Shown: positions 1 through 9,234 of the stretch, piece after piece | Layout: every line of letters begins with the position of its first letter | Position numbering within the stretch: position 1 is the first letter of the stretch | Assembly (NCBI RefSeq): GCF_008297955.1 | Contig: NZ_VTPY01000001.1 | Span: 682,001-746,000 of the forward strand | DNA length: 64,000 nt | Direction of reading: 5' to 3' | Origin: Billgrantia pellis | Lineage (GTDB): Bacteria > Pseudomonadota > Gammaproteobacteria > Pseudomonadales > Halomonadaceae | Position numbers and translations under genes: made by a program | The notes under the pieces: model-generated | Databases searched by the model: none | Seen by the model: only the letters and a program-made list of their open reading frames with translations | Told to the model about the DNA's origin: nothing

Positions 1-3000
1 GGTTACTAACGACGGTTCACTGCCCATCGAAGATTACCAGGTGGGGTTCGACCTGCCGGGCTTGGTGACGGATGTCTGGGGTGGCCGGATCGTCGCCCAA
101 GAAGGTCAACGCTACGAGATCATGGACGACGATGAGGACAACAACATCGCGCCGGGGGAGACGGTTAGCTTCAAGGTCAAGAGCGTTGACGGTAACTCAC
201 AGATGCCGACCCGCTTCAGCGTCAGCGACCAGCCGGTGATCGTAGACGACCAGGCAAGCGACGAGACTGATAACGTCGAGGCGGCATTCGTTGACGGCGT
301 GGCCAAGGTTGAGCCCGGCATCACCGCCGGGGAGCTGGAAACTCTGCTCAATAGCGCACCGATGGGTGCCACCGTGCGCTTGGCCGAAGGAGAGTTCATT
401 CTCGACGATTCCGTGACCGTCACGCGCTCGGATGTCTCGCTGATCGGGGCCGGCACGGGCAGGACGACGATCACCTTCACCGACACGGCGCTCGAGCGCG
501 ACGCCTCGCATGGACTACTTTTCGAGGGAAAAGGCATAGCCAGCGCCGGCCGGCTGCGGGCGGATGCCGAGGAAGGCAACGACACGATCACACTCGAAAA
601 TAACCACGGCCTGGCCTCCGGCGACACGGTGCGCATCTGGCAGGATAACGACGAGGAGTATTTTGCCGAGATTGGCAACACCACCTGGCAGGGCGGCACG
701 AATACGCCGCTGCGCACCAGCATGGCGAACATCGTCGAGATCGACGGCAGTACAGCCACGCTCGACCGGGGCGTGCACTTTGATTTTGACGGCGGCGAAG
801 CCAAGATTCAGCGCGTCGATGCGTTGGAGAATGTTGCCCTGGAGGGGCTTTCCATCGGTTATCGCCTCGGTACTCCCGATCCGGGAGCGTTCAGCAACGA
901 ACTGCCCACTTTCACTAATTATCACGCCGTCGAGTTCATCGGTACTGTCGGGGCTAGCATCTCGGACGTCGAGGTCATCAACGGGCCCTCAGTCGCCTTC
1001 GTCGCCAATCGCTCTGTCGATATTAGCGCCAACAATCTCCATGCCCAGGGCGCCTTCAACAAGGGCAGCGGAGGTAACGGCTATGCCTATGAGCTGTACG
1101 AGAGCTACGACGGCACTTTTACTAACCTGAACGACAGCGGAATGCGCCACAGCGTATTGTTCGCCTCCTGGCGCTCGTCCGTTGGCAATGATATTCACGT
1201 CGAATTCACGGACCGCGACATTAACTTCCATGGCGGACAGGATCATGACAACGTAGTGAGGGTCTCGCAATCCGTTCGCGATCCGGCGCTTGATAACATG
1301 TCGCCCACCCTATGGATCAACCAGGGTGGGGAAAGCTTCGGGGCACCAACCGACCCGACCGCCAACCAGGTGATGCTTGACTATGTCGTGGGGACGCGGC
1401 GCAACGACGTGGTGCCGGGATCCGATGATGGCGTCTTTCTGGATGGGGCCAAGGGTCACGACACACTGCTAGGCGGCGTTGACGACGACCTTCTGCATGG
1501 CGGCCCAGGCAACGATAGGCTTGAAGGCGGCACGGGTCACGACACGGCGCTGATGCAGGGAACCTACGCGACCTATGACATCCGGCCCATGCCGGACAAT
1601 AGCCTGTTCCTTGATGGCTGGGGCGACGACGATGTACTGGTCGACATCGAGCGGGCGGTCTTCGCCGACGGCACAGTTCTCGACGTGGAATCGCGCACGG
1701 TCACGTCCGGATCGGCGCCGGCAATTCCCTCCGCCGAAGAGATTCTCGCCGACGATACCCTTATCTTTCCGGTCAAAGAGGATGAGGTGTCGCTGGAGGA
1801 GCCGCCGGACGCAGATGTCGTCGCGTCGGTTCGCTTCGAGAGCGTCAGCCGTTGGACGAGCGGCTATGTGATGGGCGTCGAGATCACCAACGACTCCGAG
1901 ACGAGCATCGACGATCCCAGCATAAGTTTCGAGCTGCCTGCCAAGATCACCCAGTTCTACGGGGCGAACCTGATCTCACGGGAAGGCGACACCTACACCC
2001 TGGCCCTGGCCGGTGACGATACGCTTACGCCGGAGGAGACCCAGCGCTTCTCCTTCAAAGCCTACGCGCCCGAGAGTCATCTGCCTCAGGGGCTACGCCT
2101 CGACGGGCAGTCGCTAGACGTGGACATGGCGCAACTCATCGCCGGCAGCGATAGCGAGACCGAACTCTGGGCCCAGACACAGGTGAACAGTAACGTCACT
2201 AGCGCCTGGTCGACAGGCTACACCGCTGAGGTAATCGTCGAGAACACTTCCCATCTGACCATTGATAGTCCCTCGATCAGCTTCGACCTGCCGGGCGAGA
2301 TCGACACGCTGTGGAACGGCACGGTCGAGCGGGATGGAAACCGCTATACCATCACCGACGACAACCCGACCACGCTACAGCCTGGCGAGAGCTGGCGCTT
2401 CTCCTACAAGGCCTACGACACCAGCCAGGCACTGCCGGCAAACAGCGTCGTGATAGGCGAGCCCCAAGCGCCAACCAGCGATTCAACCTCGGTGAAAGCC
2501 TATATCATCAGCGAATGGTCGGGTGGCTACACCACAGAAGTGTTAGTTGAGAATACTTCCCCCAATGCCATCGCCGTCCCCATCGTCGACTTCGCACTGC
2601 CCGCCAAGATCGATACGCTATGGAACGGTACGCTGGAGCAGGACGGCGATCGCCATCGCGTCTCTGACGACAGCGACACCGTGCTGCAACCCGGCGACGC
2701 CTGGCGCTTCAGCTATCGCGTGTACGACGATCAACAGTTCCTGCCGGATGACATCGTGGTCGAGGGGAAGGCGGAGCCCGCCCAGATCGATCCGTCAGAA
2801 ACCGAGCAATTGGTGGTTCCTGAAGACAACCCCGTCACAGGCGTGCCCGGCAGCACCCTGACTGGAACCGATAGCGACGATATCCTCAACGGCTTGCGTG
2901 GCGACGACTATCTCACGGGCGGCGTGGGCAACGACCGCCTGGTGGGCGGGCGCGGCGCCGATATGCTTACCGGCGGCACGGGCGCAGATACCTTCGCCTT

Positions 3001-3289
3001 CCTCTCCACCTTGGATTCGACGCCGCTGAGCCAAGACATCCTGCTCGACTTCGACCGCCTCGAAGGCGACCGAATCGATCTCTCCGCCATTGACGCCAAT
3101 ACCGAAGGGGAAGGTCTGCAGGGGTTCACCTGGCTCGATGACAACGGCTTCACTGGCAACGGAGGAGAGCTGCGTACTTCGGGCAATAACCTTCAGGCAG
3201 ACGTGAACGGCGACGGTGTCGTCGATATGCAGATCGGCGTGCTTGGGGTCAACTCGCTGGAATCCAACGATATCATTATGATGAGCTGA
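1..3289 (+). CDS. RTX surface/secreted protein with beta-helix and CBM2-like modules, 5'-truncated by window edge
   Basis: The frame is open from base 2, and the residues before the first in-window GTG (base 41) already fit a repeat module, so the gene begins upstream of the window. Modules in order: a partial CBM2-like unit (2-230), a region resembling a right-handed beta-helix/pectate-lyase fold (about 330-1340), a block of RTX nonapeptides of GGxGxDxLx type (about 1418-1550), three CBM2-like units (about 1828-2070, 2170-2430 and 2490-2740) with recurring GGY, ENTS, LPxxIDTLWNG and LxPGxxWRFSY signatures, a second RTX block (2865-2996), and a serralysin-like C-terminal region rich in D and G. 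The end of the protein is hydrophobic (NDIIMMS), as in type I secretion substrates. No catalytic motif is recognised. It is probably a calcium-binding extracellular protein that binds or acts on polysaccharide. The family is solid; the substrate is unknown. Confidence 0.85.
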   Translation, partial: VTNDGSLPIEDYQVGFDLPGLVTDVWGGRIVAQEGQRYEIMDDDEDNNIAPGETVSFKVKSVDGNSQMPTRFSVSDQPVIVDDQASDETDNVEAAFVDGVAKVEPGITAGELETLLNSAPMGATVRLAEGEFILDDSVTVTRSDVSLIGAGTGRTTITFTDTALERDASHGLLFEGKGIASAGRLRADAEEGNDTITLENNHGLASGDTVRIWQDNDEEYFAEIGNTTWQGGTNTPLRTSMANIVEIDGSTATLDRGVHFDFDGGEAKIQRVDALENVALEGLSIGYRLGTPDPGAFSNELPTFTNYHAVEFIGTVGASISDVEVINGPSVAFVANRSVDISANNLHAQGAFNKGSGGNGYAYELYESYDGTFTNLNDSGMRHSVLFASWRSSVGNDIHVEFTDRDINFHGGQDHDNVVRVSQSVRDPALDNMSPTLWINQGGESFGAPTDPTANQVMLDYVVGTRRNDVVPGSDDGVFLDGAKGHDTLLGGVDDDLLHGGPGNDRLEGGTGHDTALMQGTYATYDIRPMPDNSLFLDGWGDDDVLVDIERAVFADGTVLDVESRTVTSGSAPAIPSAEEILADDTLIFPVKEDEVSLEEPPDADVVASVRFESVSRWTSGYVMGVEITNDSETSIDDPSISFELPAKITQFYGANLISREGDTYTLALAGDDTLTPEETQRFSFKAYAPESHLPQGLRLDGQSLDVDMAQLIAGSDSETELWAQTQVNSNVTSAWSTGYTAEVIVENTSHLTIDSPSISFDLPGEIDTLWNGTVERDGNRYTITDDNPTTLQPGESWRFSYKAYDTSQALPANSVVIGEPQAPTSDSTSVKAYIISEWSGGYTTEVLVENTSPNAIAVPIVDFALPAKIDTLWNGTLEQDGDRHRVSDDSDTVLQPGDAWRFSYRVYDDQQFLPDDIVVEGKAEPAQIDPSETEQLVVPEDNPVTGVPGSTLTGTDSDDILNGLRGDDYLTGGVGNDRLVGGRGADMLTGGTGADTFAFLSTLDSTPLSQDILLDFDRLEGDRIDLSAIDANTEGEGLQGFTWLDDNGFTGNGGELRTSGNNLQADVNGDGVVDMQIGVLGVNSLESNDIIMMS

Positions 3290-3736
3290 GCTGGTGGAAG
3301 GGCGGGCAAGTAAGCGCTGACCTAAGGAACCACTGTACAATTCGGTTCTGACCGGCTGAAACCTTCTTCTTGTTCGGGTGCTTTGCCTGAGCGAACGAAA
3401 TCTCCTTCAGCGATAGTTCTGTCACATGATGGCGATCTGGCCAGATCTTACCTCGTTGGTGACGATCACGCAGCTGCGGCGGGGTTTCCAGCGTTTCCTT
3501 AATGAGGCGAGGGGGAGGTGGGGCTCGGCTATCCGGCCCCCTACTCGATAAGTCCCCGGGGGGTAGCGCTTACTTGGTTGGTACAAGCTATCCTATCTTT
3601 GGCTTGTGCTGATTCGATATTTGACGAAGCGGAAGCGGCGGCCGTTTTTTCACTCGCTAGCGCTCCTAGCTGTATAGGCGGCGAGAAGTATGGGCGCAGG
3701 TGTCCCCATCTGCCACCTGAATGGTATGCAAAGAAT
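3290..3736. other. Intergenic region, no supported gene
   Basis: I see no convincing gene here. Short open frames on both strands lack a ribosome binding site and family resemblance. A minus-strand frame without a start codon runs through about 3280-3510 and would encode a Lys-rich peptide; it could be decayed coding DNA but matches nothing I recognise. Confidence 0.5.
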
Positions 3737-3770
3737 AACCGCCACCCGGCATGATCCGTAAGTGGCGGTT
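3737..3770 (-). terminator. Hairpin terminator downstream of tRNA-Pro
   Basis: A perfect 9-bp inverted repeat, AACCGCCAC (3737-3745) with GTGGCGGTT (3762-3770), has a 16-nt loop and starts 15 bases beyond the tRNA 3' end on the minus strand. It is followed on that strand by ATTCTTTGC, a weak U-rich tail. It probably ends the tRNA transcript. Confidence 0.6.
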
Positions 3771-3784
3771 TCTCTTAATGTTCG

Positions 3785-3861
3785 TGGTCGGAGCGACAGG
3801 ATTCGAACCTGCGACCTCTGCAACCCCATTGCAGCGCGCTACCAAGCTGCGCCACGCTCCG
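3785..3861 (-). tRNA. tRNA-Pro (anticodon GGG)
   Basis: On the minus strand a 77-nt cloverleaf is complete: 7-bp acceptor stem CGGAGCG/CGCTCCG, a D-arm with the AGCTTGGTAGCGC pattern, anticodon stem CTGCA/TGCAG around loop ATGGGGT (anticodon GGG), T-arm containing GGTTCGAATCC, and an encoded CCA end (3785-3787). GGG reads the CCC and CCU proline codons. Confidence 0.97.
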
Positions 3862-4498
3862 ACGTTCAGCAGGGAAAGCCTGGCTTCTCACTCCGACTCG
3901 CTCGGAACCAGAAGCGCTGTATTTCCGATGCTTAAGGCTTCCGGGTCGTACCCGGCGCCCTCAGAACGAGGCGTATACTAGCGCGTTCTCAGGCAAATGA
4001 AAAGCCTCTTTTGTACTTTCCTTTCAGACGCTTGCCTTTCCATCGCCAGCGCCCGATGCTTCATGGTCCGACGGTGTGGCCGCATGCCGGCGCATTGCAT
4101 CGGTCAGAGTGCTACCCAGATTCTGCTGCGTAGGTCATGGGTCAGCGAGCCTCCTGCTGCAGCGCTTCGCAGGCGCACTCCATCCAGGCGAGCTGGAATC
4201 GGGTTAGGGGTGCGAAACTTTGTACGTATTGTCACGACCACCACGTTCATGGGCTGTGAAGCTTCCCAGGCGGGGATGAGCGCTGGAGGGCAAGGTAGGG
4301 GTAGGAGCGTCTCCAGTGGCGGCTGGCCGGGCGAGGATACGGACTGAGTGTAGCCCACGCTTGTGTGCCTCCATGGTTTCTGACGCGCTGCGTCATGAAA
4401 ATTTCTGCCTTTCTGTGGTATGACGCTTTACGCCCCGTTCATGGCATGCTTTGTTGATACGGTCGGAGCCGCGGGTACGAGCTGGATAGGAGCTTGGC
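3862..4498. other. Intergenic region, no supported gene
   Basis: This stretch separates the tRNA and DUF2970 genes. Open frames on both strands (for example 3997-4347 plus and 4104-4358 minus) overlap each other, have arginine-rich, low-complexity translations and no ribosome binding site, so I do not call them. On the minus strand TAGTATACG near 3972-3980 could be part of the tRNA promoter. Confidence 0.5.
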
Positions 4499-4672
4499 AT
4501 GTGGGAAGTCATCAAATCCGTTCTGGCCGCCTTCCTTGGCGTTCAGCGTGAGCAGCAGCGACTCAAGGATTTCGAAAGGGGGAATCCGGTCGCTTTCATC
4601 GTCACGGGGATCGTGCTGGCGGCGGTACTGGTGGGGCTGATTGCACTGGTGGCAGTCCTGGCGGCAGGCTGA
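4499..4672 (+). CDS. DUF2970 small membrane protein
   Basis: A 57-residue protein, starting at ATG 4499 with AGGAG seven bases upstream, begins MWEVIKSVLAAFLGVQ. It has a basic/acidic stretch with REQQRLKDFERGNP, then one long hydrophobic segment (about residues 31-56) and ends in AAG. This is the layout of the DUF2970 family: an N-terminal amphipathic helix, the GVQ...R..DFE signature and a single C-terminal membrane helix. The family has no known biochemical role but recurs beside cytochrome c oxidase genes, and here it sits 183 bp upstream of coxB on the same strand. It may help oxidase assembly or stability; that is inference from context only. Confidence 0.85.
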   Translation: MWEVIKSVLAAFLGVQREQQRLKDFERGNPVAFIVTGIVLAAVLVGLIALVAVLAAG

Positions 4673-4727
4673 GGGCAGCCGACGTTGCGTTGATTGGCGC
4701 GTTAGCCAGAAGGCGTAGGCGAAGGCA

Positions 4728-4755
4728 GTGACTTTCAAAATTTGATCTCTATACT
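4728..4755 (+). promoter_or_regulatory. Candidate sigma-70 promoter for the cox operon
   Basis: GTGACT (4728-4733) and TATACT (4750-4755) are spaced by 16 bp and lie about 100 bp upstream of coxB. The -10 box is one base from consensus; the -35 matches 4 of 6. The leader also holds a CCCCGA/TCGGGG inverted repeat near 4793-4815. Confidence 0.4.
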
Positions 4756-4855
4756 CGATAAAGAAGCGGCTAATGTTCTCCAAGGATGAGAGCCCCCGAC
4801 CCCTGACACTCGGGGATGCCGTCATCTAGACAACTACAAACTTCGGGAGGCGTCG

Positions 4856-5974
4856 ATGCGGACTCTGCTCGTCTGGTTGGCAGGGGGCTTGACTCTTGCC
4901 GGCTCGAGCCAGGTGGCTCTGGCTAATGGCTGGAACATGCCCGTTGGGGTTTCGAGCCTCAGTGGCGAAATCTACGGCTTGCACATGACCATCTTCTGGA
5001 TCTGCGTGGTCATCGGTGTGGTCGTGTTCGGAGCGATGTTTTACTCCCTGTTTCGCTATCGCCACTCCAAGGGCGCCAAATCAGCCAACTTCCACGAGAA
5101 CACCACCGTCGAGATCATCTGGACGACGATTCCCCTGTTGATCCTGGTCGGCATGGCGGTGCCCGCCACGGCAACGCTCCAGAAGATCTACGATCCCTCC
5201 GATGCCGAACTGGATGTCATGGTTACGGGGCAGCAGTGGCGCTGGCGCTACGAGTATCTCGGTGAGGACGTTGCCTTCAACTCGAACCTGGCCACGCCCA
5301 GGGCGCAGATCAACGGCGAAGAAGAGCGGGGCGAGCACTACCTGCTCGAAGTGGACGAGCCGCTCGTACTGCCCATCAATCGCAAGGTGCGCTTCCTCTT
5401 CACTTCCGACGATGTCATTCACGCCTGGTGGGTGCCTGAACTGGCCGTCAAGCAGGACAGCATTCCCGGCTTCGTCAACGAGAACTGGGTCCGCATCGAG
5501 GAACCCGGTATCTATCGGGGTCAGTGTGCCGAACTCTGCGGTGTCGATCATGGCTTCATGCCGATCGTGGTGCAGGCTGTGGAAGAGGAGGAGTTCGATT
5601 CCTGGCTAGCCGAGCGCAAGGAGGCGGCAGCCGAAGAGGCCATGGGTGTCGACCGTGAATGGGGCATGGATGAGCTGATGGAGCGCGGCGAAGGCGTCTT
5701 CGGCAGTATCTGTGCCTCTTGCCACCAGCCCGAGGGCCAAGGGGCTCCGCCGGCCTTCCCGGCCCTGGCCGGCAACGAGCAGTTGATCGAGGATGCCGAC
5801 TGGCATATCGATACCGTCATGAACGGCGTATCCGGCACCGCCATGCCGGCGTTCCGCAACACGCTCAACCCTGTCGAGCTGGCGTCGGTCATCACCTATA
5901 CGCGTAACGCCTGGGGCAACGAGACCGGGGACGCGATTCAACCCTCCGAGATTGCCGAGCGGCTGGAAGAGTGA
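4856..5974 (+). CDS. coxB: Cytochrome c oxidase subunit II with fused cytochrome c domain (caa3 type)
   Basis: Subunit II of the aa3/caa3 oxidase accepts electrons at the binuclear CuA centre and passes them to subunit I. In the 372-residue product I see a signal peptide (1-23), two membrane helices (about 42-65 and 88-107), and a periplasmic cupredoxin domain with the CuA ligands H189, C224, E226, C228, H232 and M235 in GQCAELCGVDHGFM. A C-terminal cytochrome c domain follows, with CASCH at 286-290 and a likely axial Met at 330 in TAMPAF. The extra heme c domain makes this a caa3-type subunit. The ATG at 4856 follows GGGAGG. It is first in an operon with coxA, ctaG and coxC, matching the Pseudomonas order. 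Confidence 0.97.
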   Translation: MRTLLVWLAGGLTLAGSSQVALANGWNMPVGVSSLSGEIYGLHMTIFWICVVIGVVVFGAMFYSLFRYRHSKGAKSANFHENTTVEIIWTTIPLLILVGMAVPATATLQKIYDPSDAELDVMVTGQQWRWRYEYLGEDVAFNSNLATPRAQINGEEERGEHYLLEVDEPLVLPINRKVRFLFTSDDVIHAWWVPELAVKQDSIPGFVNENWVRIEEPGIYRGQCAELCGVDHGFMPIVVQAVEEEEFDSWLAERKEAAAEEAMGVDREWGMDELMERGEGVFGSICASCHQPEGQGAPPAFPALAGNEQLIEDADWHIDTVMNGVSGTAMPAFRNTLNPVELASVITYTRNAWGNETGDAIQPSEIAERLEE

Positions 5975-6046
5975 TCGCGGGCGCGGCGCGAGCGCCGTGC
6001 CCCCTGACGTGACGCGATAACAAGACCTTGTTTATGGAGTATTCCG

Positions 6047-7684
6047 ATGGCCCCCAAGGTACCTCCTCAACCGATTCTCGAACAGAACAGCACCGCCGCG
6101 GAAGCTGGGCATGGACAGGCGCATCACGCCCCTCCGAAGGGCATCTTGCGGTGGCTGCTAACCACCAATCACAAGGAGATCGGGAGCCTTTACCTGATCT
6201 TCTCTCTCACCATGTTCTTCATTGGCGGCATCTTCGCGCTGGTGGTCCGGCTTGAACTGTTCCAGCCCGGATTGCAGTTCGTCAGGCCCGAGTTCTTCAA
6301 CCAGATGACCACCATGCATGGCCTGATCATGGTGTTCGGGGCGATCATGCCGGCGTTCACCGGCTTGGCCAACTGGATGATACCGCTGCAGATCGGTGCT
6401 CCCGACATGGCGTTGCCGCGTCTCAACAACTTCAGCTTCTGGCTGTTGCCGGTAGCCTTCGGCCTGTTGCTCTCCACGCTGCTGATGCCCGGTGGCGGCC
6501 CCAACTTCGGCTGGACCTTCTATGCGCCGTTGTCGACCGTATATGCGCCGCCGTCGACGACCTTCTTCATTCTGTCGCTGCATATCGCCGGTATCAGCTC
6601 GATCCTGGGGGCGATCAATATCATCGCCACCATTCTCAACATGCGCGCGCCGGGCATGCGCTTGATGGACATGCCGCTGTTCGTCTGGACCTGGCTCATC
6701 ACTTCCTTCCTGCTGATCGCCGTGATGCCGGTGCTCGCCGGGGTGGTCACGATGATGCTGATGGACATCAATTTCGGCACCAATTTCTTCAATGCTGCGG
6801 GGGGCGGCGATCCGGTGCTGTTCCAGCACTTGTTCTGGTTCTTCGGGCATCCCGAGGTCTACATCATGATCCTGCCGGCGTTCGGCATCGTCTCGGCAAT
6901 CATCCCGACCTTCGCCCGCAAGCGCCTGTTCGGCTATGCCTCCATGGTGTACGCCACCGCCGCCATCGCCATTCTCTCGTTCCTGGTGTGGGGGCACCAC
7001 ATGTTCGCCGTGGGGATGCCGCTGGTCGGCCAGCTGTTCTTCATGTATGCCACCATGCTGATCGCGGTGCCCACCGGGGTGAAGGTCTTCAACTGGGTGG
7101 CGACCATGTTCCGGGGGTCGATCAGCTTCGAACCGCCAATGCTGTTCGCCCTGGCCTTCGTGGTGCAGTTCACCATCGGCGGCTTCTCGGGCCTGATGCT
7201 GGCCATCGCGCCGGCCGACTTCCAGTATCACGACACCTATTTCGTGGTGGCTCACTTCCACTACGTGCTGGTGCCCGGGGCGCTCTTCGCCATCCTGGCG
7301 GGGGCCTATTACTGGCTGCCCAAGTGGACCGGACACTACCCCAACTTGCGTCTGTCCCAGTGGCACTTCTGGCTCTCGGTGATCGGCGTCAACCTGACCT
7401 TCTTCCCCATGCACTTCTCGGGGCTGGCCGGCATGCCGCGGCGGATACCCGACTATGCGTTGCAATTCGCCGACTTCAACCTGGCGTCCTCGGTCGGGTC
7501 GTTCATCTTCGGCTTTTCGCAGCTGCTGTTCGTGGCGGTGATCGTGCTCTGCGTGCGGGGCGGCAAGAAGGCGCCGGCACAGGCCTGGGGCGATCACACG
7601 GCGGATCTCGAGTGGAGCGTGCCGAGCCCGGCACCGCTGCATACTTTCGAGACGCCGCCGACCTTTCATCGCCCGGCGCATTGA
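6047..7684 (+). CDS. coxA: Cytochrome c oxidase subunit I
   Basis: This is the catalytic subunit holding heme a, heme a3 and CuB, which reduces O2 to water and pumps protons. The 545-residue protein has about 12 membrane helices. Visible ligands are H91 (heme a) in TTMHGLIMVFG, H268 with the cross-linking Y272 in FFGHPEVY, H317 and H318 (CuB) in WGHHMFAVG, and H403 and H405 (hemes a3 and a) in VVAHFHYV. The N-terminus carries a soluble stretch of about 30 residues before TTNHKEIGSLYL. Translation starts at ATG 6047 after TATGGAG. It follows coxB by 72 bp and precedes the CuB chaperone gene ctaG. Confidence 0.98.
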   Translation: MAPKVPPQPILEQNSTAAEAGHGQAHHAPPKGILRWLLTTNHKEIGSLYLIFSLTMFFIGGIFALVVRLELFQPGLQFVRPEFFNQMTTMHGLIMVFGAIMPAFTGLANWMIPLQIGAPDMALPRLNNFSFWLLPVAFGLLLSTLLMPGGGPNFGWTFYAPLSTVYAPPSTTFFILSLHIAGISSILGAINIIATILNMRAPGMRLMDMPLFVWTWLITSFLLIAVMPVLAGVVTMMLMDINFGTNFFNAAGGGDPVLFQHLFWFFGHPEVYIMILPAFGIVSAIIPTFARKRLFGYASMVYATAAIAILSFLVWGHHMFAVGMPLVGQLFFMYATMLIAVPTGVKVFNWVATMFRGSISFEPPMLFALAFVVQFTIGGFSGLMLAIAPADFQYHDTYFVVAHFHYVLVPGALFAILAGAYYWLPKWTGHYPNLRLSQWHFWLSVIGVNLTFFPMHFSGLAGMPRRIPDYALQFADFNLASSVGSFIFGFSQLLFVAVIVLCVRGGKKAPAQAWGDHTADLEWSVPSPAPLHTFETPPTFHRPAH

Positions 7685-7736
7685 GCGGGGCTTCCGGTCG
7701 AGGTGCCATGATCGGAAACGCGAACAGGAGTGACGC

Positions 7737-8330
7737 ATGGCTCGTGACGAGACGGATGAGCGTCGGTTAGGTGTGAAACGCACGGTCTGGCGTAGCGTGG
7801 CGGCGTTGGCCGGCATGTTCGCCTTCGCCTTTGCCTTGGTGCCGTTGTATGACGTGTTCTGCAAGGTGACGGGAATCAACGGCAAGGTCGATACGACCGC
7901 GCAGGCTCTCGTGCACGAGAATGTCGATGAGTCCCGTACGGTCACCGTGCAGTTCATCACCCGCAGCGGATCGGGGTTGCCGTGGCGGATGGAGACGGAG
8001 ACCCGCCAGGTTCGCCTGCACCCGGGACAGACCTCGGAAGTGAACTTCACTTTCGTCAACCAGAGCGATGCGGTGAGTTGGGGGCGTGCGGTTCCCAGCG
8101 TCTCGCCCTCCACGGCCACGCGCCATGTGCGCAAGGCAAGCTGTTTCTGCTTCGAGGAGCAGCAACTGCAGGCGGGGGAGCGGCTGGAGCTGCCGCTGGT
8201 GTTCCAGTTGGATCGCGACCTGCCCCCCGAGGTCGGTACCGTCACCCTGGTCTATACCCTCTATCCGATCGAGGGCAGGAATGAGCCGCTTCAGGCGGAT
8301 GTCCAGACCATACAAGGAGAAGAGGCATGA
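7737..8330 (+). CDS. ctaG: Cytochrome c oxidase assembly protein CtaG/Cox11 (CuB chaperone)
   Basis: CtaG/Cox11 delivers copper to the CuB site of subunit I. The 197-residue product has one N-terminal membrane helix (about 19-37) ending in VPLYDVFCKVTG, a family hallmark. An immunoglobulin-like periplasmic domain follows, with the copper-binding CFCF motif at residues 136-139. Length and topology are normal. The ATG at 7737 is preceded by CAGGAG. Its stop overlaps the coxC start by 4 bp (ATGA), indicating translational coupling. Confidence 0.97.
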   Translation: MARDETDERRLGVKRTVWRSVAALAGMFAFAFALVPLYDVFCKVTGINGKVDTTAQALVHENVDESRTVTVQFITRSGSGLPWRMETETRQVRLHPGQTSEVNFTFVNQSDAVSWGRAVPSVSPSTATRHVRKASCFCFEEQQLQAGERLELPLVFQLDRDLPPEVGTVTLVYTLYPIEGRNEPLQADVQTIQGEEA

Positions 8331-9184
8331 GTGGCAGTTACTATGTCCCGGCAACCAGCAAGTGGCCCGCGCTGGGCTCTTTGGCCCTTGGGGTGATGAT
8401 GATCGGCGCCGGCATGGTGCTGGTTCACGATCGTGGCGGCATCGTCATGATGATTGGCCTGGCGGGTGTCCTGGCGGTGATGGCGCTATGGTTTCGCGAT
8501 GTCGTCGTCGAGTCGCGCAAGGGGTTGTATGACGCCCAGATGGACCGTTCCTTCCGCTGGGGGATGGGCTGGTTCATCTTCTCCGAAGTGATGTTTTTCG
8601 CCGCCTTCTTCGGTGCCTTGTTCTACATTCGCTTCTTTGCCGTGCCCTGGCTGGCCGGCGAGGGGACCAAGGGCGCCACGGCACTGCTCTGGCCCGAGTT
8701 CACCGCGCACTGGCCGCTGATCAGCCCGCCGGACGCTTCCATCGCCGGCCCGACCGAGGTGTTCAGCCCCTGGCAGCTGCCGCTGGTCAATACACTGATC
8801 CTGATCTCGTCCAGCATTACCCTGACCGTGGCCCACGAGGCGCTCAAGGAGGGTCAGCGCAAGATTTGTCGCAACTGGCTCGCCGGCACCGTGCTACTGG
8901 GACTGTGCTTCATCGCGATTCAGGGAGTCGAATATTACGAAGCCTATACCCATTATGGCATCACGCTGGAAGCCGGCATCTATGGCGCGACCTTCTTCAT
9001 CTTGACCGGCTTTCACGGGCTTCACGTGATCGTTGGCACGATTATCCTGATTGTCATGCTGGCGCGGATCATGCGCCGCCATTTCACGCCTGAAGAGCAT
9101 TTCGGCTTCGAGGCGGCCAGTTGGTACTGGCACTTCGTCGATGTGGTCTGGGTCGGCCTGTTCCTCACCGTCTACGTGTTCTGA
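8327..9184 (+). CDS. coxC: Cytochrome c oxidase subunit III
   Basis: Subunit III stabilises the catalytic core and proton uptake in heme-copper oxidases. The 285-residue product is a seven-helix membrane protein with the family motifs RWGMGWFIFSEVMFFAAFF, GVEYYEA, TGFHGLHV and WYWHFVDVVW. It contains the loop insertion between helices 3 and 4 seen in Pseudomonas-type proteins. It overlaps ctaG by 4 bp and ends the structural part of the operon. The next gene is on the opposite strand. Confidence 0.97.
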   Translation: MSGSYYVPATSKWPALGSLALGVMMIGAGMVLVHDRGGIVMMIGLAGVLAVMALWFRDVVVESRKGLYDAQMDRSFRWGMGWFIFSEVMFFAAFFGALFYIRFFAVPWLAGEGTKGATALLWPEFTAHWPLISPPDASIAGPTEVFSPWQLPLVNTLILISSSITLTVAHEALKEGQRKICRNWLAGTVLLGLCFIAIQGVEYYEAYTHYGITLEAGIYGATFFILTGFHGLHVIVGTIILIVMLARIMRRHFTPEEHFGFEAASWYWHFVDVVWVGLFLTVYVF

Positions 9185-9234
9185 CGCAGTGAGCCCTTGC
9201 GGCAGATGGGCGAGGGTGGGGGGCCTGGCCTGGG

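Noticed and set aside
3280..3510. Minus-strand open frame with a Lys-rich peptide, perhaps a transposase remnant
   Set aside because: It has no start codon, no recognisable transposase motif, and no inverted or direct terminal repeats nearby.
3997..4347. A 116-codon frame between the tRNA and DUF2970
   Set aside because: No ribosome binding site, no family resemblance, and an overlapping minus-strand frame of similar size.
6158..8245. A 695-codon minus-strand open frame
   Set aside because: Antisense to coxA and ctaG; its translation is His/Arg/Gln-rich and repetitive, with no domain and no ribosome binding site.
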